Part shown: positions 28,501 to 38,596 of the stretch, one piece after another
Numbering within the stretch: position 1 is the first letter of the stretch
How the letters are laid out: each line of letters begins with the position of its first letter
NCBI RefSeq assembly: GCF_003013715.1
Contig: NC_072815.1
Span: 558,001-622,000, forward strand
Reading direction: 5' to 3'
DNA length: 64,000 nucleotides
DNA from: Candidozyma auris
Taxonomy: Eukaryota; Ascomycota; Pichiomycetes; Serinales; Metschnikowiaceae
Notes under the pieces: generated by a model
Told to the model about the DNA's origin: nothing
Databases searched by the model: none
The model's input: the letters and a program-made list of their open reading frames with translations, nothing else
Program-made: the position numbers and the translations under genes

Positions 28501-30669
28501 CTATTGAAGTAATATCTTTTGGCTGATGTGTGCGTAGCCAATTGTTAGTTTACAGGGTCCTCTTCTTTCCATGATGAACAGGCTCACCTTATATCCCTCC
28601 TTGAGCTCTAGAGTAAGTTCGCCTAGATATGCATGATACTCATCCAAAACCTCAAATTGATGACTGAAAAGCTCAATTATTGTAAATCTTTCAACGTCCA
28701 AGGAATAAGCTGGCATCGTCAAATTCTTTCTTCTTCACAGAAGCATGTAGCTTCACAATCACTTCTCTGTCCAAACGGATATGCCTTCTAACTAAATTAC
28801 TAAAAGCGGAAACAATTTTTGAGAAATAGAAGCTGATCTGCGTACAGTTTTCCCTGGAAATTGCAAGATGATTCTGGTATTTTTTTTCTTTGGCTGAGTA
28901 TTATGTTGATGGGACTCAGTTGCTATTTTTTCCAACATTCTGAACTTTTTCCTTATGTAAATAAGCTATTCTCTCAACGACTGAGACAATCTGCCTCCCT
29001 CAATCTCTAAGTTGATCTTTTCGAGCTCCTGTGCCAAGCACTGCCCAAACCCTTTGCTTGACAGATCTCCTCTCCGATTGAGAGAAGCTGCTCAACATAA
29101 TCAAGGAAGCGTTTCCTGACCGTCTCAATCATTACCCCTTCAACTCAAGCCATTGTTTCACGGAACTGATCAATCGCAATTTTAACCTTGTTCTTATATT
29201 TGCTTGTCTTAAAAGCTCCAAACTTGGGCAGTTTGACAAGGGCATTGACTTTTTTGACCACAAAAGCTTTACTTTCTGAGTTGAATTTCGAGTTTCCAAT
29301 TGTGATGACCGTCGATACTAATGAAATGGTTGTGGACCGGTTTATGAGATTACTTTTACCCACACATGCCAGCTTCTGGTTGTATACGTGCTGTTTGGCT
29401 TTGTTTTTACACTCATACAAAGCCACGAAGTCAGTATCCGATTTGAACTTGACCTTGGGCTTTTTAACATCCGCTAACTTTGTTGTAGCTTTCAAATTTG
29501 ACTCTCTTCACAACTCCTTCAAGGGCCCCCATTCTCTTGTGCTGAATTATTTTCGTCGTTGATAATTCCATCAATCGAGATAAATCAACAGCTTCTGTAG
29601 ATAAGCATAAGGGGTGTGATCTTTTGCTTTTAGATTAGGTAGGAATTCGAGCATATTTGGGGTTCCATTTTAAACTGCGTCCATCTAACTGCCTCTTCAT
29701 ATAATCGGAGAAGACATCTAATGGCTTGAACAAATGGCCCCCAGAGACGGCATTCAACACTGAGAAGTTTCTGAAGCCTTCAGAGAGCTCTTCAGAGCTG
29801 TTCTTAGATGAATGAATTTCCTTTTGCAGCGAGTATTTATGAAGCTGTTACCCAGATAGCGACTCGGAGAGCTTCTCATGATCTTCAACTTGTTTCACAT
29901 TCTCGACGGGTGAAGCGTTGATATATTTGAGGAACCGTAATTAGGTAAAGCAGAACCTGGAACCAAAGAAGTGCTATCATCAGGCTCGGTTGCACTATTC
30001 AAGGGATTGCTCTTTGGTTCGTGAACCTTGAGCAACAGTTCCGTAGAAGGCTCGACCTTTAAGATTTGCTGGGATGGTTTCAATAGAGAGATAAGGGTTC
30101 CTTGCCAAAAGTTTTGGTGGTTCTGATGGGTTTGAAAACGATACTACTAAACGCAACCAGGTTGCTTATGCTGTGGCTCGTGAAGAAACACATTTTTGCG
30201 GTAAAAGGTTACAAGGACGGTTCCTGAAGAGTAGTATCAACCTGGCCCTCATTTATGCCTGAAGCCATAAGGACAAGCTTGAGGCAACTGGAGGAGGCAA
30301 CTGGAGGAGTGTTTCTTGAAGATTCATTCCTGATTCGTGACACAACAAGTAAGGATTTGATATGTACGAAGAACGGACAGGCTTCAAATTTGGAAGGATA
30401 GATGATTTGGAAGGCAAATTTGAAGAATTAGTAAAGATTTGAGAGAAACCTAAAATAAGTTGACGGTAAAATATGGCACGTCTGACCTTAGTGTAGCTTG
30501 CGAGCTTGTCTCCCAGCAGTCTTGCAATAGTTTTAAGGTGAGAAATGAAAAACTGTCCAAAAACCACAAATAGCCACGAAGCGCATTGGATTGACAGCAG
30601 TTGAAAACAACTGCGAAGAATCTCGTGAAAGTTCCTATTAAATGGTGACCTCAAGTATGTTGCAGCCAT
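28501..30669 (-). pseudogene. Multiply frameshifted relic of a ~2.2-kb gene, identity unknown
   Basis: The minus strand carries a chain of coding-like pieces in order: about 30669-30253, 30083-29895, 29880-29640 (interrupted by one TAA), 29495-29145, 29111-28990, 28870-28740 and 28722-28501. They are separated by stops and frame changes. Protein-like runs include GGHLFKPLDVFSDYMKRQL, KFKSDTDFVALYECKNK and HQFEVLDEYHAYLGEL. One break coincides with a perfect 13-bp tandem duplication (30281-30306). No uninterrupted frame exceeds 140 codons. Together the pieces would make a protein of about 650-700 residues. I cannot name the family. The first piece has a weak likeness to a kleisin N-terminus, too weak to use. 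Confidence 0.6.
30281..30306 (+). repeat. 13-bp tandem duplication within the relic gene
   Basis: GAGGCAACTGGAG occurs twice in tandem. Thirteen is not a multiple of three, so this duplication itself shifts the frame of the relic. Confidence 0.85.
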
Positions 30670-31056
30670 TATTGCAACTTGAAAAAAGATGACCTAGAAT
30701 CCAATGAAGGCCTCCTTCAGCAGTACATCTTCACGCAATTTATCACATCCATTGAGTCAAAAAAAAAAAAATCGGTTATAGTCATTCAACATTGTAGAAC
30801 AGTTCTTACCAGTCTGCCTCATGTCGTAGCACGGTCGCAACAGCGACACCATCATACTACGACGAGATGTGACAAAGTATCTTCAATGTATCATCTCTAA
30901 TCTTAAAATTATTTTTTTTTCACCTTCCATTTCCCTTCGTTTGTCTGTTCTTTATTCCCCATCTCTGTCACATGATTATCACTGGATCAGGCAAAGGCTC
31001 GCCTACCGAAAGAGGCGAGAGTAAGTTGACTCCACATTTCAATATATCGACGAACC
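30670..31056. promoter_or_regulatory. APQ12 promoter with a Cbf1-like E-box
   Basis: 387 bp upstream of APQ12. GTCACATGAT at 30967-30976 lies about 80 bp before the ATG and is identical to the E-box upstream of RPL8. A poly-A tract (about 30760-30770) and a T tract near 30911 are the other notable features. Confidence 0.45.
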
Positions 31057-31647
31057 ATGTCTTTCACAGCGTATGATGCCCTCGCTTTTGCCGGACTGCG
31101 AGCTATAGACGTCTTGGTCTTTGCTATGAGCAACATTATCATGGCTCTCGGCTACTTCTTTGTCAATTACCCTCAGGCCTCCACTTTGGCTATCTCGCTT
31201 GTGGCGATCTACATAACTTACAAGATGTTCAGAAGAATCCTCAGGTTTTTTGTCAATGTTGTTTTAACCATGATCAAATTGACCACGGTGTCTTTGGTCT
31301 TATTGATGCTTCTTGCCGTTTATGTTAGAGGTTTCGAACGATTTTTCACCAAGGACATTTACTTCATCAAGGAATTGTTATTCTCCAAGGTCGAGGCCTC
31401 CGACCAGGCATTCAAGCAGTATGCTTACAAGATCATGAATGACGATGGATCTGATTATTTGCATGGAGTCAAGGATTTTTTCGAGAGAAGCTCTTTTCAC
31501 ATTGATGAGTCTTACATCAATCAGTTTGCAGGCTCTCCTGACAGCATACGGGAGAGCTTGAACAGAGGCTTTGAGTCCGTTCAAGGAGCCTTTGGAGAGG
31601 AAGGCTTGCGCAACCTCAACAACTTCTTAAATAACCTTAATCACTAG
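31057..31647 (+). CDS. APQ12: Apq12-family nuclear-envelope/ER membrane protein
   Basis: 196 residues. Two hydrophobic segments occur near residues 40-57 (ASTLAISLVAIYITYKMF) and 68-88, separated by a short basic link, and are followed by YVRGFERFF and a hydrophilic C-terminal tail. This tandem-helix layout, preceded by NYPQ, matches Apq12 of yeasts (138 residues in S. cerevisiae), which acts in nuclear-pore biogenesis, mRNA export and membrane-lipid homeostasis together with Brr6 and Brl1. The protein here has a C-terminal tail longer by about 60 residues. The assignment is based on pattern and partial similarity. Confidence 0.6.
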   Translation: MSFTAYDALAFAGLRAIDVLVFAMSNIIMALGYFFVNYPQASTLAISLVAIYITYKMFRRILRFFVNVVLTMIKLTTVSLVLLMLLAVYVRGFERFFTKDIYFIKELLFSKVEASDQAFKQYAYKIMNDDGSDYLHGVKDFFERSSFHIDESYINQFAGSPDSIRESLNRGFESVQGAFGEEGLRNLNNFLNNLNH

Positions 31648-31825
31648 GTCCGTGGCATTCGATAAGGTCGATATGAATGGACATGTACGCATCAAAATTA
31701 CTTCATTTGTTGTCTTTTGAACTAATCTAAAGTAACAAAGGGCTTGTTCTTGATTGTCATATATAGCAGTTGACTGAATGCAACTACTTTGATAACGTTT
31801 ATTAATGCATTAGCTTGATGAAAAT

Positions 31826-33601
31826 CTATGCGTTTGATTTCTCCTTCTCCTGGTCTACACCTTCCTTAGCCTGCCCGATTTGTTCAGTGTACAAGCTGCG
31901 ATCGCTTAACGAATTGTCATTGGACACATTTTCCTTCTTTTTCTCAGGCTGTTGATCAAGGCATTGAAGCCCTTTATCCTTCACAAATAACAGGATGATG
32001 AGACAGATCGCCAACAAAGGTATTGTGAAGTAGAAAACGTTTCGAATAGACTTCATGTACATATGTCTTACCACATTTCTTTGAGCATCATCGAGACCTG
32101 TAAGGTCTGCTTTCGTGTAAATGTTGGACTTCAAGTTTGTCAAGAACAGTCGAGGAACGACCAGGTGACCCATTTCCTTGTTAATCTCGTTTAGAAGAGA
32201 ATTTGAAATTATCAAGGTGGCACACGCAACGCCCATGGCACCTCCAAAAGCTCTCAAGACGTTTCTTGTTCCAATGACTACCGCTCGTTGTGCCATAGTG
32301 GCGTTTGCTTGCACTGCTACCATCGTAGGTTGGAAAATAAATCCGATGCCAACACCCATGACTATTAAAGTGCCAACAATCATACCCGTGCTTGTACTCT
32401 CTTTCCAAGCTAGGGTCATACCACATCCTGTGAGCCAAAACAGGTACCCGCTGATCAAGATGTGAATCCAATGACCGGACCATGAGATTATGTTGCCGGC
32501 CGCGATCGACATGAAGGCTTGCATTAGAACCAATGGAAGTAGGTAGTATGCTGAATGCATAGCGTCTTGACCTTTGACCAATTGGAAATAGTATGAAACA
32601 ATAAACAAGAACCCGAAGTGAACGATACCATATAAAAATGTTGACAAGAGCAAGAAGCTTAAGGACAAGTTCTTGAACACGTATATGGGGATCATGGGAA
32701 GCTCAGGAATTTTCCATTCGGCGATGAGGAAGACTATGGTGCAAACACCTCCCACAACAAACATGGCAATCACCAAATCACTATCCCAAGCATAGGTGGA
32801 TCCACCTCCACTGATGGGGATCAACAAGAGCGTCAATCCTGCAGTGGAGAAGAAAATCCCGACGTAGTCTATCTTCTTCCATTTCTCCCTCGTGGAGAGC
32901 ACCGGCCCAGCCAGTTTCCTTCTGTCCTCCACAATAAAAAAGACAAAAACGATCACCACGGCCATAATTGGTGGGATTGTTCTGTAGAAATTTCTCCACG
33001 TTGAGTGTTCGACGTAGGCGGCCATTATCAAAGGCCCAGCAGCGTTACCGAGCCCCACTGCGCTTCCCAAGATTCCTTGGAAACGCCCTCTCTGTTTCAA
33101 TGTCACAACATCGCTCAAAATGACCATAATCATCGATTGTGTGCCACCAACACCGATACCAGCGAACGCTCGGAATACATAATACTGGGGCCCTGTTTGA
33201 GCGAACCCACAAAGCATATTCGACACAAGAAGCATTATAAGGGATCCCAAAAGCATATTCTTTCTTCCAAAGATATCAGCGAATCTACCAAAAAGCACCT
33301 GACACACACAGTTGGCCAAAAGCGACGAGGTGCCTGCCCAGTTGATAGAATTTTCAGCACCCAAATCTTTGGCGATCTCCGGCAATGCCACTGTGGGGCT
33401 TGTCTGATCTAGAAAACAGACGAAGAGACAAAACGCATTGACCACGAGCGTGATGATGAGTTTCTTTTTGGGGAGTAAATTGACATGAGAGTTGCCTAGT
33501 CTATCTTCTAGCTCTCTCTTGAGAGGAATCTTCTCAGCTTCAGCGTTTGCAGCCTCATCCTCTAAGGTATGCCTCTGTTGACTTGTCTCCAATCTTGACA
33601 T
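31826..33601 (-). CDS. MFS drug:H+ antiporter, DHA2 family (14-TM)
   Basis: 591 residues; ATG 33601 is used because the five extra upstream codons start with GTG. The protein has about 14 hydrophobic segments, a cytosolic N-terminal tail of about 50 residues and a charged C-terminal tail. Motifs include FLDQTSPTVALPEIA in the first helix, LFGRFADIFGRKNML between helices 2 and 3 (motif A) and GLGNAAGPLIMAAY (motif C-like, antiporter). Relatives in S. cerevisiae are Sge1, Azr1 and the Vba vacuolar permeases; the exact substrate cannot be told. A recurrent TGGCTGCGAAAAA element lies 313 bp upstream. Confidence 0.9.
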   Translation of the reverse strand: MSRLETSQQRHTLEDEAANAEAEKIPLKRELEDRLGNSHVNLLPKKKLIITLVVNAFCLFVCFLDQTSPTVALPEIAKDLGAENSINWAGTSSLLANCVCQVLFGRFADIFGRKNMLLGSLIMLLVSNMLCGFAQTGPQYYVFRAFAGIGVGGTQSMIMVILSDVVTLKQRGRFQGILGSAVGLGNAAGPLIMAAYVEHSTWRNFYRTIPPIMAVVIVFVFFIVEDRRKLAGPVLSTREKWKKIDYVGIFFSTAGLTLLLIPISGGGSTYAWDSDLVIAMFVVGGVCTIVFLIAEWKIPELPMIPIYVFKNLSLSFLLLSTFLYGIVHFGFLFIVSYYFQLVKGQDAMHSAYYLLPLVLMQAFMSIAAGNIISWSGHWIHILISGYLFWLTGCGMTLAWKESTSTGMIVGTLIVMGVGIGFIFQPTMVAVQANATMAQRAVVIGTRNVLRAFGGAMGVACATLIISNSLLNEINKEMGHLVVPRLFLTNLKSNIYTKADLTGLDDAQRNVVRHMYMKSIRNVFYFTIPLLAICLIILLFVKDKGLQCLDQQPEKKKENVSNDNSLSDRSLYTEQIGQAKEGVDQEKEKSNA

Positions 33602-33913
33602 AATGCGATTTAGCACATTGAAGGTGAATGAAAATAGGGCAGTAGAGTCTTGTGGTTAAATACATGAATGAGTAGGTGAAAAGGAAGGGCCCTCGGAGTT
33701 CTGTTCGGCGATGTCGCACGTTATTGCCGAGAGATAGTTGCAAATGCCGATGGGCTAGAATAAGATGTTACAAAAAGCTTTGAACAAAGGCAGAATTTTT
33801 TGTAGAGACTATATTTGAAGGAAGACCCTGGCATCTTTCATGAGTATTCTTACCTATCACGAGGGACTTCTAAAACTCAATGGAGCCCACCATGTGCGAG
33901 GTTCGGCTCCGGA

Positions 33914-33926
33914 TTTTTCGCAGCCA
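33914..33926 (-). promoter_or_regulatory. Recurrent TGGCTGCGAAA element
   Basis: TGGCTGCGAAAAA in the sense orientation of the DHA2 transporter gene, 313 bp before its ATG. Confidence 0.5.
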
Positions 33927-34273
33927 GGGTCGATGTGGGGCGGAATCGATTAACCCCACTCCGAACAAAGAATGCCAATAAGTTACTCGGGATTCGAAAT
34001 CCGTAATGCATTGCCTTTGAATCAAGCAGGAGTTAAAGAAAAAAAAATCAAAGATCTACAAGTTGAAGTTCATGTTCTAAATTGGTAGAAAGATACTATG
34101 GAGCTTTGTACGTCAAGATAGAAAGAAGTAAGGTCGAGCCTATGTCGCAGGAATTCGTTAAGTGACATCGAAGCAATTGTATTTCCCAACTTACTTAGTA
34201 GAGATATCTCTAGACTGAGAGATTGAAAGTTTGTTTTCTTGCATTGTCTATTTTAGTTATCCTTTCATCAAGA

Positions 34274-34762
34274 CTATTCGACCCCCACTCTTATATGCGC
34301 CAATGCACAATCACCGAGGTAAACTTGCAGAGAGCAGCCCAAAAATGACCACAGCCAAAAGAATGTAGCTAGCATGGTAATAGTGCCCATTACGTAGGAT
34401 ATTCTAACTCTTATACTGTTGCCCACTGACTGGAGGCAGTGTTCATGGTTAGTATGGCAAGCACTATCAATAATGACGCAGGTTATCTCATCGCAATCAG
34501 GCTCAGAAGTTGTAAACCATCTCACAGCTTCGATATTATTTGAACGTTTTTCGCTTGGAAAGGATAAAAACTTGCACATTGGCGCCGCTATAGGATATAG
34601 AGTTGAATTCCATAGTGGCAAGTCTGAGCGGCGACAACTCCACAACCTCCCAGCACCCAGTTTGCCAATCAAGCCAGTATTTTGATATTCACATGGTTGA
34701 AAGAGTCTTTCTTCACGCAAATTACTTATTTCATGTTCAATCTTGATTTTTGGGAGCCTTCA
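34274..34762 (-). pseudogene. Possible gene remnant with a membrane segment
   Basis: The frame is open for about 163 codons without a usable initiating ATG at its 5' end; the first internal methionine would give about 100 residues. The C-terminal third includes one hydrophobic helix. A recurrent motif (34778-34790) sits just upstream in the same orientation. Protein identity is unknown and the call is weak. Confidence 0.25.
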
Positions 34763-34777
34763 CATCATCAGCTATCC

Positions 34778-34790
34778 TTTTTCGCAGCCA
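34778..34790 (-). promoter_or_regulatory. Recurrent TGGCTGCGAAA element
   Basis: TGGCTGCGAAAAA on the minus strand. It faces away from the J-protein gene at 35031 but faces the possible remnant at 34274-34762. Confidence 0.45.
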
Positions 34791-35030
34791 ATTCTAACTT
34801 TCGCAAACCATATGTGAAGTGGACTTTTCAGCCCATAAGTAGGTCGCATTGCTATTCAACAAAACCGGCCAAATAAGAAAAAGGATGAGACTTCCTGAAG
34901 GCATAATAGTTCACAATTTTTCAGTTGAATCTCCAAAAATATCCTAATTGAGTCAACCTAAACTTAGATTATCACGTGCCATCATCAAAACAAGTACATC
35001 GCTCCGAGCAACTACGGTGCTTCATCTCCA

Positions 35031-36398
35031 ATGGTCAAAGACACAACTTACTACGATATACTCGGTGTCGCCGAAACGGCCACCGAAGTTGAATTGAAAA
35101 AAGCGTACAGAAAACAGGCGATCAAACTTCATCCAGATAAGAACGGCAATGATCCCGACGCAGCTGCCAAGTTCCAAGAGCTAGGTGAGGCGTATGGAAT
35201 TCTTCAAAATCCGGAACTGCGGAAACTTTATGACGAAGTGGGTATTGAAGGAATGAAGGAGAATAAGATGGCAGCAGACGCTGCTGACATTGACCCAGCA
35301 GAATTCTTCAAAATGATTTTCGGTGGTGATAGCTTCAGGGACTGGATAGGTGAGTTGTCTATGCTCAATGATATGGCGAAGACCGCCGAGATTTTGGGCG
35401 ATAGTGAGGAAGAGAGCGAGAAGACAAGTGAGCAAGCCACCGATGATGTCAATTCAAAGGTCCAGGACTTGTCGGTAAATGATAAGAAGGAGGGCGAGAC
35501 TACTGTGGGAGCACACATTGGCGAGGGAAGATATACGGAACTAAATGCCGAGATCGAGAAGAAGAAGAAAGCCAAGATCAAGAAGGAGCAAAGAGAGAAA
35601 CTCCATGAGTTCTACAAGGAGTCGAAGGCAGCTGAAGAGAAAAGAGTTGCTGAGCTTGCTGAGAACTTGTTGAGTAGAGTGGAGAAGTATAGATCTGCTG
35701 CCACAAACCCAGATGCATTGAGACAGTACACAGCTAAGCTTCGGGAGGAGCTTGAGGACTTGAAAGTCGAGTCTTTTGGTATCCAGCTTTTGCAATTAAT
35801 TGGTAAAACGTACTCCTCGCAAGCCAGGGCAACAATCCAAGCATCCAAAACCTTTGGTGTATCCAAGATTTACACTTCCATGAAGACAAAGACAAACAGA
35901 ATGAAGTCTGGGTTTCTGATCATCAAAACCGCGCTTGATGCCCAAATGTCTGCTGAAGAGATGGTACAAGAGCAAGCCAGGTTAGAGTTGTCCGGCGCTG
36001 AACTCACTGAAGCAGAAAAATTCAAGCAGATGGAACAGGAGAGAATCATGACCGGCAAATTTTTGAAGACAGCCTGGGCATCCACCAAATTCGAGCTTAC
36101 GGGTGTGTTGAATAAGGTTTGCCAGAAGGTCCTCAACGACAAGAGTCTAAGCAAGAAGGAGAGAGTTCAGCGTGCTGAAGCTGTCAATTATATCGCTAAG
36201 CAGATGTTGGAGACTCGTAGAACCCCTGAGGAGGACGAGGAGGCTCAGATCTTCGAGGAAATGATGGCCGAAGCAAGTGCCAAAAAATCCAAGGGTAAGC
36301 ACGCCAAGATGAGTGAGAGAGACTTCGAACAGTACTTCCAACATTATAATCCCGAAGGACACGAGGACCCTGAGTTGCACGGTACAGAGAAGAAATGA
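35031..36398 (+). CDS. Class C J-protein of the Caj1/Djp1 family
   Basis: 455 residues. The J domain occupies residues 5-70 with the HPD motif at 34-36, needed to stimulate Hsp70 ATPase. It is followed by a GGDSFRDWIGEL segment and a DnaJ-X domain (from about 200 to 420), the arrangement of S. cerevisiae Caj1 (391) and Djp1 (432). Djp1 helps import peroxisomal and mitochondrial outer-membrane proteins; Caj1 associates with plasma-membrane protein quality control. Similarity to the two is about equal by eye, so I do not choose a symbol. The Lys/Glu-rich linker at about 140-200 is predicted coiled coil. TCACGTG lies 52 bp upstream of the ATG. Confidence 0.9.
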   Translation: MVKDTTYYDILGVAETATEVELKKAYRKQAIKLHPDKNGNDPDAAAKFQELGEAYGILQNPELRKLYDEVGIEGMKENKMAADAADIDPAEFFKMIFGGDSFRDWIGELSMLNDMAKTAEILGDSEEESEKTSEQATDDVNSKVQDLSVNDKKEGETTVGAHIGEGRYTELNAEIEKKKKAKIKKEQREKLHEFYKESKAAEEKRVAELAENLLSRVEKYRSAATNPDALRQYTAKLREELEDLKVESFGIQLLQLIGKTYSSQARATIQASKTFGVSKIYTSMKTKTNRMKSGFLIIKTALDAQMSAEEMVQEQARLELSGAELTEAEKFKQMEQERIMTGKFLKTAWASTKFELTGVLNKVCQKVLNDKSLSKKERVQRAEAVNYIAKQMLETRRTPEEDEEAQIFEEMMAEASAKKSKGKHAKMSERDFEQYFQHYNPEGHEDPELHGTEKK

Positions 36399-36410
36399 TG
36401 AATAAGCAAA

Positions 36411-36421
36411 TGGCTGCGAAA
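36411..36421 (+). promoter_or_regulatory. Recurrent TGGCTGCGAAA element upstream of ISD11
   Basis: TGGCTGCGAAA on the plus strand, sense to ISD11, 123 bp before its ATG and 12 bp after the J-protein stop codon. Confidence 0.5.
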
Positions 36422-36543
36422 TTCCAGTCATTTTCCTCAGCTCTGGCCTGCACACAGGGTGCGCCCGAACCAACTCATTATATGAGAACCTCAGAATATG
36501 CCGCCAACTCGACTGTGCTTATCAATACATTAGACTTCTAACA

Positions 36544-36813
36544 ATGGCCCCCAACTCAAAACAGGTACTTGGATTGTACAAAAAGATGCTCGAAAAGGCG
36601 TACAAATTTGACAACTACAACTTCAGAGAGCACGCTAAGAGAAGAATCCACGATTCGTTTAAACAGAATAAGAATTTGACCAAGGAGGAAGAGATCACCT
36701 CGTTCTACAACGAAGCCATCAACGACTTGGCAATGTTGGAAAGGCAGGCGGCGATTTCACAGATGTACACTTTTGATAAGCTCGTTGTAGAGCCTTTAAA
36801 GAAGCACCACTAG
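36544..36813 (+). CDS. ISD11: Isd11, LYR-type subunit of the mitochondrial cysteine desulfurase
   Basis: 89 residues. The LYR-family motif appears as GLYKKMLEKA at residues 10-19, followed by NYNFREHAKRRIHDSF, which is diagnostic of Isd11 (LYRM4). Isd11 binds and stabilises Nfs1 in the mitochondrial matrix for iron-sulfur cluster synthesis, together with acyl-carrier protein. Length matches other Isd11 proteins (about 90-95). Here the third residue of LYR is Lys. Iron-sulfur output also depends on the iron carrier Mrs4, encoded at 57217-58188 in this window. Confidence 0.92.
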   Translation: MAPNSKQVLGLYKKMLEKAYKFDNYNFREHAKRRIHDSFKQNKNLTKEEEITSFYNEAINDLAMLERQAAISQMYTFDKLVVEPLKKHH

Positions 36814-36969
36814 ATGGCTCATGTTCACGAGGCTGGGCGAATCCTTATTCAATGACTTGTAAAAAGATAATGGGACAGAACTAACGAATGTGACCTTGCA
36901 ATACAGAAGTAATGTAGGGGTCAGAGACATACGGAGTTAATATACATCAGGATGATATTACTTCTTCAT

Positions 36970-38460
36970 CTATGTAGTCGTTGACCGGGGCAAGTCCCAC
37001 CTGGCCTTAAGGGCCTGGCCGGCTTCAGCATACTCCTTAACCTCTTCTTCTGTAATTTCAGGGAACTCTCTCCCAAATGGTTTCTGTCCCTTGATTTGTC
37101 CGAGGACAGTAAGCGTCCTCATATACTCTAGAGCATCAGTGGCGCCAATTGTGTGGTAAGCCCTTGATTCTCCTTTCTCTGCAAGCCTTTTCCTCGCCCA
37201 TTCAATTTGTGAATGCCGTGGTGGCAAGGAGATTCTGCTGGAGAAGTACCTAGCGGCTAGAATAGCCTGGTACTCGAATGCACGGAAGGAGATTGCATCT
37301 GTTGGAACACCCAAGATCACAAGAAGAGGTTCGTCGACAAAAAAAGTATGCTGATACAAAGAAGGTATGATAATACCATTGCGTGCAATGTCACCATACT
37401 CTCTTCTGAGGAATGGGAACAGGAACTGGTACCCTGTGGCATAGACTACATGGTGAGGGTTAGCAACCACCGATCCATCCTCAAAAACAACCTCAAATCC
37501 ATTCTCTTTAAGGTCAAAATATGTGATTCTGGGCTTGGTCTCCACATTTGGCCTCTTCGATTCTCGAATATTATCGCTAGTTCTGACCAGTTGGTACACT
37601 TTATTGGCAGTGTCAGCAGCATACTTTGTGAGATCAGCACCCAGCGCTCTTGCTCCTACGACAACCACCGTTTTATCTTTGTAAGGCCGTGAACTGCGGT
37701 AATATTTTGCGTGTTGAACAACTTTTGGCCACCTTTGTTGCACCTCAGCAAGTCCAGGTACGTCAGGAATGAAGGGAACGTGGTAGTGGCCCGTAGCAAC
37801 AACAACAGCATCAAAATCCTCCTGATACCACTCATCAGTACCATCGCTAAGCAGATGACGCAAAGTTAAGGTAAAATCATAAGGGATCACCTTCTTAGAA
37901 GCCAATTTGCGCAGCACGTCCTCGACTGCTGTGCATGTCACAAGCCTGACTTTCGAGTTCTGCTTGTGGCGCCCAATGTATGAGTCTATATAGTTTTTGA
38001 CATCTTCCCTGTCAACATACTTGTTCTTTGAGCCCGGCAACCATTCCTTCTGGTCACTGTATGTCATCATATTCTCTATAATGTTCGTGAGCATACCGCT
38101 ATAGCACGGGGTATGAATAAACCGCTCCTGATTTTGCTGGAGCACTCTAATCTTTTTTTCATTGGGGTGTTCAGAAAAAGGGTTTTCCAAAGGAGGGTCG
38201 AGCTGTGCGGTCAGGGCGCCAGCCTTGATAAGCTCATTAGCAGCATTTGGGGACTCGTCAAGAACCCAGATCCCACCGAAGGTGTCTCGTCGCTCAAAGA
38301 GCACAATTTCTTCAAAGGTGTTCTCTTTGACCAATGCATCCAACGCAATGGCACCCGAGGCGCCTCCGCCAATTATGGCAATCTTCTTGATCTGTCCCTG
38401 GGGTACTGCCACAGGGCTGTCTAAGTCTTGAAGGATGTCAGGCGCTACAGTAGAGGGCAT
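36970..38460 (-). CDS. Flavin-containing monooxygenase-like protein
   Basis: 496 residues. The FAD-binding Rossmann motif IIGGGASGAIAL starts near residue 29, followed by FERRDTFGGIW. A central VVVATGHYHVPFIP and a VVYATGYQF motif near residue 340 are typical of class B flavin monooxygenases. The second Rossmann turn, normally GxSxSG-like for NADPH, reads VVVVGARALGADL, an unusual variant. Yeast Fmo1 oxidises thiols (glutathione, cysteine) in the ER; substrates of this paralogue are unknown. It is followed at its 5' side by a Qdr-type MFS gene in the same direction, so a joint role in handling xenobiotics is possible but unproven. The C-terminus is hydrophilic. Confidence 0.85.
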   Translation of the reverse strand: MPSTVAPDILQDLDSPVAVPQGQIKKIAIIGGGASGAIALDALVKENTFEEIVLFERRDTFGGIWVLDESPNAANELIKAGALTAQLDPPLENPFSEHPNEKKIRVLQQNQERFIHTPCYSGMLTNIIENMMTYSDQKEWLPGSKNKYVDREDVKNYIDSYIGRHKQNSKVRLVTCTAVEDVLRKLASKKVIPYDFTLTLRHLLSDGTDEWYQEDFDAVVVATGHYHVPFIPDVPGLAEVQQRWPKVVQHAKYYRSSRPYKDKTVVVVGARALGADLTKYAADTANKVYQLVRTSDNIRESKRPNVETKPRITYFDLKENGFEVVFEDGSVVANPHHVVYATGYQFLFPFLRREYGDIARNGIIIPSLYQHTFFVDEPLLVILGVPTDAISFRAFEYQAILAARYFSSRISLPPRHSQIEWARKRLAEKGESRAYHTIGATDALEYMRTLTVLGQIKGQKPFGREFPEITEEEVKEYAEAGQALKARWDLPRSTTT

Positions 38461-38584
38461 TGGAGAAATAATTCTAGGAACCTCTTAAGCACAATATGAT
38501 CCTTTAGGTCACCTGAAGGGGATCCTGATGTTTTATCAAGTTCATATTAGCTGATATCATGAGCCTCTAATCTCGCAAAACTGT

Positions 38585-38596
38585 GGTTCGCAGCCA
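38585..38596 (-). promoter_or_regulatory. Recurrent element within a 19-bp inverted repeat
   Basis: CTGTGG, then TTCGCAG, then CCACAG (38581-38599): the recurrent TGGCTGCGAA core lies across a perfect 6-bp inverted repeat, 125 bp upstream of the flavin monooxygenase ATG and in its sense orientation. Confidence 0.5.

Larger units (their letters stand above)
33602..35030. other. Intergenic region with two recurrent elements and a possible relic
   Basis: Contains full copies of the recurrent element at 33914-33926 and 34778-34790. A minus-strand frame (34274-34762) has no good ATG but reads like protein in part, with a hydrophobic stretch (VMGTITMLATFFWLWSFLG) near its end; it may be a gene remnant. 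TCACGTG at 34972-34978 lies 52 bp before the J-protein ATG. Confidence 0.4.

Noticed and set aside
30253..30669. Kleisin (Rec8/Scc1) identity for the relic gene
   Set aside because: Only a short run (RQLILGFSQIF) resembles the kleisin N-terminus; the later segments do not fit, so I left it unidentified.
28241..31056. Candidate regional centromere
   Set aside because: The region is gene-poor, but the coding-like relic explains it; no repeat structure or other evidence supports a centromere.
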